DNA of 13,500 nucleotides, from contig JAQCHG010000003.1 of NCBI GenBank assembly GCA_027619675.1, positions 1 through 13,500 of the forward strand, read 5' to 3'. Under the pieces are notes generated by a model. That model saw only the letters and a program-made list of their open reading frames with translations. It ran no database searches and was not told the origin of the DNA. Made by a program: the position numbers and the translations under genes. Shown here one piece after another: positions 7,069 to 13,500 of the stretch. Source of the DNA: Cyanobacteriota bacterium. GTDB lineage: Bacteria > Cyanobacteriota > Cyanobacteriia > Phormidesmidales > Phormidesmidaceae. Numbering within the stretch: the first letter of the stretch is position 1; each line of letters starts with the position of its first letter.

Positions 7069-7500
7069 ATGAAACTGACAGTTTTAACCGCACTCTCCAT
7101 TGCCATTCCCCTGGTGATGGTCACCCCCGCCCAGGCGGAGAATCCCCTGCATGTGCAGCAGTTGGCGATTACCGGCAGTTGTGCCGGATGTGACCTAACC
7201 GGAGCAGACCTGACCCAAGCCCATTTGATTGGGGCGGATTTGCGCTATGCCGATTTGACGGGCGCGAACCTGACGGAAGCCAATCTAGAAGGGGCGGATT
7301 TGGAAGGGGCCAACTTGACCGAGGCCAACCTCACCAGCGCCTTCTTAACCAACGCCAACCTCACCGCTGTGACCCTCGACGGTGCCAACCTCACCAGCGC
7401 TAGCCTGTACTTTGTGGAAGTGGCCGGAGCGTCGTTGGACAACATTGACCTGACCAACGCCCAGGTGGTGGGCACCCCCATCAGCATTGGCGGGGAATAG
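7069..7500 (+). CDS. exported pentapeptide-repeat protein
   Basis: The 143-aa protein starts with a clear signal peptide, MKLTVLTALSIAIPLVMVTP, ending in AQA (cleavage after residue 23), so it should act in the periplasm or thylakoid lumen. After a C-A-G-C motif (C38, C41), A(D/N)LxX pentapeptides run from about 42 to 133, enough for roughly four turns of a right-handed beta-helix. The Cys-x-x-Cys-Asp-Leu start of the repeat block is common in cyanobacterial members of this family. Function is unknown; pentapeptide helices usually serve as protein-binding scaffolds. The frame is open to ATG 6988, but the Shine-Dalgarno sequence at 7056-7063 and the signal peptide favour 7069. The gene stands alone between a long non-coding region and a convergent kinase gene. 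Confidence 0.9.
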   Translation: MKLTVLTALSIAIPLVMVTPAQAENPLHVQQLAITGSCAGCDLTGADLTQAHLIGADLRYADLTGANLTEANLEGADLEGANLTEANLTSAFLTNANLTAVTLDGANLTSASLYFVEVAGASLDNIDLTNAQVVGTPISIGGE

Positions 7501-7745
7501 GGCCATCAGCGCAGGTTCAAGACCAAGGAATTAGGCTTTCACCCGTCATCGATGACGCACCCCAGGGGTTTGTCATATCAAGTCCGGCTGCTTACCCGCA
7601 AATAAAATTCCTGAAACCCTTGCAGGGTCGGCCTTGTTGTTGTGGGCGATTAGCAGGACTTCATATCAGTTCTGAAATTGTGAATCAGCGGTCTATCAGG
7701 CAAGGCTCCCTGAACCGTCCTAGCCACAACTTGAACGCTAACAGA
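7501..7745. other. convergent intergenic region with inverted repeats
   Basis: The 245 bp between the convergent pentapeptide and kinase genes hold no credible gene. TCATATCA occurs twice in direct orientation (7573-7580 and 7661-7668). The flanking AAGTCC (7580-7585) and GGACTT (7656-7661) are inverted. No canonical terminator with a T-tract is seen for either gene. Confidence 0.45.
7544..7557. repeat. 14-bp perfect palindrome
   Basis: CGTCATCGATGACG is a perfect palindrome 44 bp after the pentapeptide gene. It could form a 5-bp stem with a 4-nt loop, or be a dimeric protein site. It has no T-tract. Confidence 0.4.
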
Positions 7746-10700
7746 TCACTGGCGAGATGGGCTTTGGTGGAGGGGGATGGTGATTACAAAGGTGGTGCCC
7801 TGGCCCACGGTGCTGTCGCAGGTGAGGGTGCCGCCATGCTTTTCGGCCACCACTTGGTAGCTGATGGACAGCCCCATACCGGTGCCCTTGCCAATGGGTT
7901 TGGTGGTAAAGAAGGGGTCAAAGAGGCGATCGCGCACGGTGTCGGGTATGCCCGGCCCCGTATCGGTAATGGCAATTTGCACCCGCTCCTCGGGTAACAG
8001 CCGGGTGCGGATGGTAATAGCGGGGGGACGCTGCTGGGCCAGTTCGCCTCGACGCTGGTCCTCCAGAGCATCCAGGGCATTGCTGAGGATGTTCATAAAC
8101 ACCTGATTGAGCTGGCCCGCATAGCATTCCACCAGGGGCAGATCACCGTAGTGACAGTTAATGGCGACCTCCACGGTGTCTGGCCCTGCCTTGATGCGGT
8201 TTTGCAAAATCATCAGGGTGCTGTCGAGACCCTGGTGAATATTCACCGCCTTCATTTCCGCCTCATCCATGCGGGAGAAGATGCGCAGGGAAGACACAAT
8301 GTCCTGAATGCGCTCCGCCCCCACCTTCATAGACTTGAGCAGCTTGGGCAAATCCTCCATCAAGAAGGGCAGATCGATGGCTTGAATCTCGTTCTCAATG
8401 GCGGCATCGGGATGGGGGTAATGGGTCTGGTAAAGCTGAATCAGGGTCAATAATTCTTCGGTGTAGTTGCGGGCGTGGTTGAGGTTGCCGTAGATGAAGT
8501 TCACCGGGTTGTTAATTTCATGGGCGACCCCCGCCACCAGTTGCCCCAGGGAGGACATTTTCTCACTCTGCACCAGTTGGGCCTGGGCCTTTTGAAGTTC
8601 CTGGAGGGTGGTTTTCAATTCCCGCGCCCGCTGGCGCAGCTTCGTTTCGGACGCTTGCAGTTGCTCCTCCGTTTGTTTGCGCTTGATGCCTAGGGCAATT
8701 TCGTCCGCCACTAAGCCGAGGGTGTCTAGCGATCGCGACGGCAGCGGTTGGCGGGCAAATAACGCCACCACCCCCAACAATTCATCGTCTACCACCAGGG
8801 GATAGCCCGCAAAGGCCACCATGCCTTCCCGTTCTGCCCAGGCTGGATCCCCCAGACGGATGTCGTTGCGGATGTCGTTGCGGAGGTGGGGGCGGCGTTC
8901 TTGGGCGATCAGACCAACTTTGAACTGGCCCACAGGTATGCGGGCATGGCCGCCGTCAATGTGGGTGTAGAGCCCCGCACTGGCCTGGAGTTCCAGCAGT
9001 TGCTCGGGCGCATTTAGGGTCCAGATGCGGGCAAAGGCGGCATCCATTTGACCAACGATGACCTCGGTACAGCGCTGCAACATGGCTTGCAGCTTGCCGC
9101 CTCGGGTCAAGATGCTGTCGATTTCTGCCCGAAATGCCGACAGGTTGGCCTGATATTTCAGTTCCGTCTGGGCCTGTTTGAGGCCGGTGATGTCAATGGA
9201 GGTGCCCACAATCCGATGGATGCGGCCACTGAGATCCCGCAGGGGATTGAAGGTGGACAGTCGCCAGACGGTTTGCCCTTGAAACACCAGTTGTTCTTCC
9301 ACGGTCAGGGCGGTGCCGCTGTCGATGCAGCGCTGGCAGTGGGCGCGAATGGTCTGCCCAGATTCGGGGCCAAACACCGCTTCGGGGGTTTTGCCCGCGA
9401 CGCTATCGCTGCTGAGGCCAGTGGCAACTTCGGCGGCGCGATTATGGCTGGTGTAGAAGATGTCCCCATCGGGTTGCAGGCTAAGGACAAAAATGCTGTC
9501 CTCAATGCCGTCATAGATGCTGCGGAGGAACTGCTCTTGGATTTGCAGGCGGGCTTCGGCGGCTTTGCGATCGCTGATGTCGGTGTAGGTGCGAATGGTG
9601 CCGACAATGGTGCCGTGGTCGTCGCGGATAGTATTGGCCCGCAACAAGGCCGGAATCAAGCGCCGTTGCCGCGATCGCATCATCACCTCACCGCTATAGC
9701 CGCCCTCATTGTTGACCTGTTTGAAGATGTAGGCAGCCATGTTGGGGTCGGCATAGATGGCGAAAATATTCGCCGCCTCCCGATTGAAATCCTCCACCGA
9801 TCCATAGCCAAACAAGTCAGCAAAAGCTTGGTTTTGGTATACCTGCACCAAATCCGTATCGGTGATACAGATGGCATCGCTAGAGCTTTCCACCGCCTGC
9901 TGAAACAGGCGCAGGGTGTCCTCCGCCTGTTTGCGCTCGGTGATGTCCATCAGGGTGCCAAATAAACCAGAACCGCCCGCCTCCTCAAGATTTGACACAG
10001 ATTCCATATAGATTTGCACCTGCTTGACGGTGCCATCGGCGCTGGTCAGGCTCAGTTCCAGCGATCGCCGTTGCCCATCCGCCAGGGTGTCTTGCCAAGC
10101 CTGCTCTAGGGCGGCGCGATCCGCCGGGGGATAGTAGGTCAAAAAGGTGGCGCGATCGGGGGCACCCTGGGCCGGATCTAACCCCACAATGCGAAACATC
10201 TCGTCGGACCAGATCAGGGCATCGGTGGTGGGGGTCAAGGACCAGTTGCCGATGCGGGCCAGCCGCTGGGCCTGATAGAGGGCCTGGGTGGTGGCCTGGA
10301 GTTGAGCCTCCGTGGCCTTGCGGGCGGTGATGTCCCGCGCGGTGGCGTAGATAGTGCCATCGGCCTGGTTGGTAAACGAAGACCACGACAACCAACAATA
10401 ATGGCCGTCTTGGCAGCGCCAGCGGTTTTCAAAGGAGGCCAGGGAATTGCCGTGCAACACCTGTTCCATGGCGGCCAAGCTGGGCTGCAAATCCTCGGGA
10501 TGGATAAACTCAAAGATGGGGGTAACCCGCAACTCCGCATCGGTATAGCCCAAGATCTCGTTGAAGGCGGGATTAAACCGTTGCAAGTAGCCGTTGAAAT
10601 CCACCGTACAGATCAGATCTTGGGAGAGCTGGAAGAAGCGATCCAACTCGGCCCGCACCGCCTGCAAATCCGTGATGTCCCGACTGATGCCAATCACCCC

Positions 10701-12407
10701 CTGCACTTCCTGGGCGGCGTTGTAGTAGGGGGTTTTGGTAATCAGAAACGTGCGCTCCTCGCCGCCGATGGGAACGGTTTGTTCAAAGGTCTGGGGGGCT
10801 CCACTGGCCATCACCTGGCGATCGGTGGCTTGGATGATGGCGGCAATCTCCGGCGCATAGAGGGCAAAGTCATCCTGGCCCACGAGGGAGGGCTGGGCTG
10901 GGGCAAGGCCCCGTTGCAGGGCATTGTTGGTGAGCAGATAGCGCCCCGCCTGGTCTTTAACGAAAATCAGGTCGGTGGTGCCGTTAATGACACTGTTCAG
11001 CAGGCGGTAGCTTTCTTGGATCTGTTGCTCGGCCCGTTTGGCCTCGGTAATGTCCGTCACCGTCGCCAGAATTTGATGCACGGTGCCCAGGGTGTTGGTC
11101 AAGGGGGTGAGGTTAATCAACCACCATTGCCCCCCATCCTCGACCTCTAGGAAGTCTTCAAACCGTAGGCTCTGGCGGTTTTCGGCACAGGTGCGATAGC
11201 GCTGGCGGTAGCGCTCTGCCACGGCGGGGGGAAAGGTTTCGCTGAGGGTTTTCCCCAAGAGTTGAGCGGTGGGGATGGGACTGGTGCGGTCCACCACGGG
11301 GTTAAACCGGGCAAAGCGAAATTCCCCCTCTGGCAACACATCCAGCACATAGAGGCCGTATTCAACGCTGTCCCAAATGCTTTGGAATTCTTGGGCTTGC
11401 TGATGTTGGCGGCTTTCGGCGGCTTTGCGATCGCTGATGTCCAGCAAAATCCCATCCCACACAATGGTGCCGTCCCGGTGGAGCTCCGGTTGGGCAATGC
11501 CCTGCACCCATTTCTGCACCCCGGCGGGGGTCCAGATCCGCCATTCATGTTGCAGGGGTTGCAGGGTTTGGGCAGAGCGGTGAATGGCCAGCATCAGGGG
11601 CCGCTGATCGCTGGCGTGGACCTGGGCCATGGCCTGGTCGATTTGGTCGGGCTCCAACCCTAGGATGGCGCGGCACCCTTCTGAGGCATAGGGAAAGGAA
11701 AGTTGACCATTGGGGGCCAGCTTGCACTGGTACAACATCCCCGGCAGGTTATCGGAGAGTTTTTTCAGGCGCAGTTCACTGGCCCGCAGATCCTCTAGGG
11801 TTTGTTGACGGGCGATCGCCCCCCCCAGACTATCGGCAGCCCCCTGGAGAATGGCCCGTTCGGCATCACTCCAGAGGCGTTCCTGCTGGCAACTGCCAAA
11901 GCCAATCGCTCCCCACAGTCGGTCTTCCACAAAAACCGGCATCAACAGCAGGGCCACAATGCCCTCCTGCCGGAGGTGGGCTTGCTCCGGGACCGGAAAC
12001 GCTGCGGTGGCACCGTGGATGCTTTCCCCAGCGGCAAAGGTGGTCAGCCACCGCCCTAAGCCCGCTGCTTGGTAGACCAGGTTTTGCCAGTGGGGTTGGC
12101 TGGGGGGGACACCGGGGCGGGTCCATTCAAACCGTAGGCTGGTGGCCAAGTCCCCCGTGGCGGGGTGGGGATGGTTTTTGAACACATAGGCGCGATCGGC
12201 ATCGGTGGCTTCCCCCAAAAACGCCAGCACCTCCAGCACCGCCACCCGCAGGTGGGGCTCCGTCAGCAGCCGCTGATTGGCCTGCACCAACCCGTACAGC
12301 AACTGTTCGTAATGGGGGGGGGAGGAGGATGCCGAGGGAGGGGGGCCGCCAGACCTTTCGTGGGGCTCTCCTGCCGCCCCCGAAGACGGACGCACAAACG
12401 ACGCCAT
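7746..12407 (-). CDS. soluble multi-domain sensor histidine kinase (GAF-PASx7-GAF-HisKA-HATPase)
   Basis: This 1553-aa cytoplasmic kinase has no membrane helix and no receiver domain. Domains in order: GAF (about 35-205), seven PAS/PAC units (about 214-326, 341-452, 469-579, 589-696, 716-822, 836-949 and 959-1072, most ending in DITxxK-like linkers), GAF (about 1090-1240), coiled coil (about 1240-1285), HisKA with phospho-acceptor H1296 in VAHEINNP, and HATPase_c with N-box NILSNALDAL (N1443), G1 DTGPG (D1482), F-box FDPFFTTKP and G2 GKGTGMGL (1506-1513). All catalytic motifs are intact. Neither GAF shows the chromophore Cys context of phytochromes or cyanobacteriochromes, so light sensing is unsupported. 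No response regulator is nearby. The start at 12407 has no Shine-Dalgarno sequence and is followed by a low-complexity Pro/Ser/Gly head encoded partly by a nine-base G/C tract. Ligands and partner are unknown. Confidence 0.95.
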   Translation of the reverse strand: MASFVRPSSGAAGEPHERSGGPPPSASSSPPHYEQLLYGLVQANQRLLTEPHLRVAVLEVLAFLGEATDADRAYVFKNHPHPATGDLATSLRFEWTRPGVPPSQPHWQNLVYQAAGLGRWLTTFAAGESIHGATAAFPVPEQAHLRQEGIVALLLMPVFVEDRLWGAIGFGSCQQERLWSDAERAILQGAADSLGGAIARQQTLEDLRASELRLKKLSDNLPGMLYQCKLAPNGQLSFPYASEGCRAILGLEPDQIDQAMAQVHASDQRPLMLAIHRSAQTLQPLQHEWRIWTPAGVQKWVQGIAQPELHRDGTIVWDGILLDISDRKAAESRQHQQAQEFQSIWDSVEYGLYVLDVLPEGEFRFARFNPVVDRTSPIPTAQLLGKTLSETFPPAVAERYRQRYRTCAENRQSLRFEDFLEVEDGGQWWLINLTPLTNTLGTVHQILATVTDITEAKRAEQQIQESYRLLNSVINGTTDLIFVKDQAGRYLLTNNALQRGLAPAQPSLVGQDDFALYAPEIAAIIQATDRQVMASGAPQTFEQTVPIGGEERTFLITKTPYYNAAQEVQGVIGISRDITDLQAVRAELDRFFQLSQDLICTVDFNGYLQRFNPAFNEILGYTDAELRVTPIFEFIHPEDLQPSLAAMEQVLHGNSLASFENRWRCQDGHYCWLSWSSFTNQADGTIYATARDITARKATEAQLQATTQALYQAQRLARIGNWSLTPTTDALIWSDEMFRIVGLDPAQGAPDRATFLTYYPPADRAALEQAWQDTLADGQRRSLELSLTSADGTVKQVQIYMESVSNLEEAGGSGLFGTLMDITERKQAEDTLRLFQQAVESSSDAICITDTDLVQVYQNQAFADLFGYGSVEDFNREAANIFAIYADPNMAAYIFKQVNNEGGYSGEVMMRSRQRRLIPALLRANTIRDDHGTIVGTIRTYTDISDRKAAEARLQIQEQFLRSIYDGIEDSIFVLSLQPDGDIFYTSHNRAAEVATGLSSDSVAGKTPEAVFGPESGQTIRAHCQRCIDSGTALTVEEQLVFQGQTVWRLSTFNPLRDLSGRIHRIVGTSIDITGLKQAQTELKYQANLSAFRAEIDSILTRGGKLQAMLQRCTEVIVGQMDAAFARIWTLNAPEQLLELQASAGLYTHIDGGHARIPVGQFKVGLIAQERRPHLRNDIRNDIRLGDPAWAEREGMVAFAGYPLVVDDELLGVVALFARQPLPSRSLDTLGLVADEIALGIKRKQTEEQLQASETKLRQRARELKTTLQELQKAQAQLVQSEKMSSLGQLVAGVAHEINNPVNFIYGNLNHARNYTEELLTLIQLYQTHYPHPDAAIENEIQAIDLPFLMEDLPKLLKSMKVGAERIQDIVSSLRIFSRMDEAEMKAVNIHQGLDSTLMILQNRIKAGPDTVEVAINCHYGDLPLVECYAGQLNQVFMNILSNALDALEDQRRGELAQQRPPAITIRTRLLPEERVQIAITDTGPGIPDTVRDRLFDPFFTTKPIGKGTGMGLSISYQVVAEKHGGTLTCDSTVGQGTTFVITIPLHQSPSRQ
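9555..9581. repeat. 27-bp exact repeat inside the kinase gene, copy 1
   Basis: This segment is identical to 11415-11441 and encodes the DISDRKAA linker at the end of a PAS unit. It contains a HIP1 octamer. The two copies are 1860 bp apart (620 codons, in frame), so recombination between them would delete five PAS units without a frameshift. Confidence 0.8.
11415..11441. repeat. 27-bp exact repeat inside the kinase gene, copy 2
   Basis: This is the second copy of the segment at 9555-9581, in the linker after the first PAS unit. Synonymous positions are identical too, which suggests a shared recent origin or gene conversion between PAS modules. Confidence 0.8.
12314..12322. repeat. nine-base G tract in the kinase 5' coding region
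   Basis: Nine consecutive G on the plus strand (C in the coding strand) lie at about codons 29-31, in the Ser/Pro-rich head. It is the longest homopolymer I see in the window; other G runs reach about seven. Slippage here would shift the frame before any domain. Confidence 0.75.
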
Positions 12408-12645
12408 AGTGCCGAAATTTCAGTGTGAACAGCGGGATGTCTACAGTCTTGGCAACCTGTGCATCCTTAAACCTATGCCACCCATGGTGGAATTCCCTGA
12501 GGACTCTCGAAGGCCCCTTGCCCCCCGACTGAGGGCAGAGTTCCGATGGTTTAAGGTGCCCAGGGCTAGAAATAAAGCCAACAGGTGCCCAAGGGAACAG
12601 GAAATCCTGCCAGCGATCGCCGATGGTCAGCCCCCGCAGCGTGAC

Positions 12646-13500
12646 TTAACGGGAGGTGGGTAAGCTGCGGGTCTCGGCGACGACGCGATGGCGCAGGTCT
12701 AGTTGTAGGTTAGGTCGTCCATCGGCGGTGAGGTAACCCCGTTGGATTAAAAAGGCCCGCAGGGCACTGGGATAGTCCGGGTAACGCCCCACCACATCTC
12801 CATCGTCGTAGATGTCTAGCCCCCACTCATCGGCGCGATCGTAGTGCACCTGCATCAACTCCCAGCCCTGGCGATATTCCCCCAGTAAAATCTTTTGGGC
12901 GACGTAGCCCGCTAAGGCTCCGTTGACCTCGTAGGTATCCCCGTCGCGGATGCGTAAATAGGCTTGCCAAGCATGGGATCGCTGCCGCTCTGGATACTGG
13001 CGGGTCACATCCACCCACTGCCCTTCTTGGAAGGACAAAATAATCAGCGGTGGAAAGGATCCGGCATAGCTGCTAAAGGCATAGAGAAAGGCATTGTCAA
13101 AGGTGATGAATTCCTGGGTGCCATCCCCATCTAAGTCTTCAAAATGACCGCCGCCGCCATCCAGGGGATAGGTAATGGTCCGCAGGATTTCGTTGCCCCG
13201 CCAGGAGTAGATGGTGTGGATGTTGCAGCAGTGGGCACCCCCGGTGTAGGTGTTGAGCACCACCTCCGGCACCCCATCGGCATCCAAATCCCTCAGGTTG
13301 ACTTCCCCCCACATCCACACCTCAGCCCCATCGCTCACCACGCGGCGATCGTTGACGTAGATTTCATAGAACAGGTTATCCCCGTCGCCCCCGCCGGGGG
13401 ATTTGGGGGTGTAGTCCACCGAGACCCGTACCGGACCTGCCTGTAACGTGCGATCGCTAAAGGCGGGCGTGTCGTAGCCCAACTCCAGGCTAGAGGCGGC
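12646..13500 (-). CDS. VCBS/FG-GAP-like protein with calcium-type DxDxDG loops, 5' partial
   Basis: The frame is open to the right edge, so the start is outside the window; 284 residues are present. A TTG at 13482 could be read as a start, but the frame continues upstream as AASSLEL, which may be the end of a signal peptide region. Two acidic loops, DLDADGVPE and DLDGDGTQE, match the D-x-D-x-D-G pattern of FG-GAP/VCBS repeats, which bind calcium in beta-propeller or related folds. The first is followed by NTYTGGAHCC, a combination I associate with exported cyanobacterial proteins of unknown function. The C-terminal part (YDDGDVVGRYPDYPSALRAF) is soluble and unassigned. It is probably exported, with a structural or binding role. 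It lies 238 bp upstream of the kinase gene on the same strand, so co-transcription is possible but not shown. Confidence 0.7.
   Translation of the reverse strand, partial: AASSLELGYDTPAFSDRTLQAGPVRVSVDYTPKSPGGGDGDNLFYEIYVNDRRVVSDGAEVWMWGEVNLRDLDADGVPEVVLNTYTGGAHCCNIHTIYSWRGNEILRTITYPLDGGGGHFEDLDGDGTQEFITFDNAFLYAFSSYAGSFPPLIILSFQEGQWVDVTRQYPERQRSHAWQAYLRIRDGDTYEVNGALAGYVAQKILLGEYRQGWELMQVHYDRADEWGLDIYDDGDVVGRYPDYPSALRAFLIQRGYLTADGRPNLQLDLRHRVVAETRSLPTSR

Noticed and set aside
8858..8881. Tandem 12-bp repeat GGATGTCGTTGC in the second GAF domain, as an insertion
   Set aside because: Related GAF domains have an NDxxND segment of the same length here, so nothing appears inserted.
8700..9140. Phytochrome or cyanobacteriochrome-type GAF
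   Set aside because: No chromophore-binding Cys-His context is visible in either GAF domain.
9048..11150. Long plus-strand ORFs (about 280-305 codons) antisense to the kinase
   Set aside because: They are shadow frames of the kinase. Their Gly/Val/Ala/Asp-rich repetitive translations mirror the PAS linkers on the other strand.

Overview
The window comes from a cyanobacterium. The octamer GCGATCGC (HIP1, the highly iterated palindrome of cyanobacteria) occurs roughly two dozen times in 13.5 kb, where well under one copy is expected by chance. The gene content agrees: a multi-PAS/GAF histidine kinase of cyanobacterial type, a large 7TM-HD phosphohydrolase, an exported pentapeptide-repeat protein and a CbiD-like N-terminus with cyanobacterial wording. 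The DNA is GC-rich and G/C-ending codons dominate. I cannot place it at genus level.

Layout, left to right. At the left edge is the first 22 codons of a minus-strand gene that looks like cbiD (cobalamin biosynthesis). Divergent from it is moaA (278-1261, molybdenum cofactor). Next is a 645-bp gene-free stretch carrying a dense cluster of short, near-perfect palindromes (1431-1655), which looks like a REP/MITE-type repeat. The minus-strand pgpH-like gene (1907-4462) encodes a membrane c-di-AMP phosphodiesterase homologue. Upstream of it, also on the minus strand, is a 274-aa protein (4769-5593) that I read as a degenerate member of the ADP-ribosylglycohydrolase fold. Divergent from that is an exported protein with two peptidoglycan-binding domains (5677-6384). 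A 684-bp non-coding region follows, with direct repeats and three consecutive stem-loops (6673-6765), and then a small exported pentapeptide-repeat protein (7069-7500). The rest is on the minus strand: a 1553-aa soluble sensor kinase with two GAF and seven PAS domains (7746-12407) and, at the right edge, the 3' part of a VCBS/FG-GAP-like calcium-loop protein (12646-13500).

These genes do not form one pathway. Several act at or outside the cytoplasmic membrane (PgpH, the peptidoglycan-binding protein, the pentapeptide protein, probably the VCBS-like protein), but strand changes and wide gaps argue for mostly separate transcription units. I found no tRNA, rRNA, CRISPR array, transposase or clear novel multi-gene system. 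The items most worth a second look are the palindrome cluster after moaA, the structured intergenic island at 6559-6780, the active-site-degenerate ADP-ribosylglycohydrolase-like protein, and the nine-base G tract near the start of the giant kinase gene.
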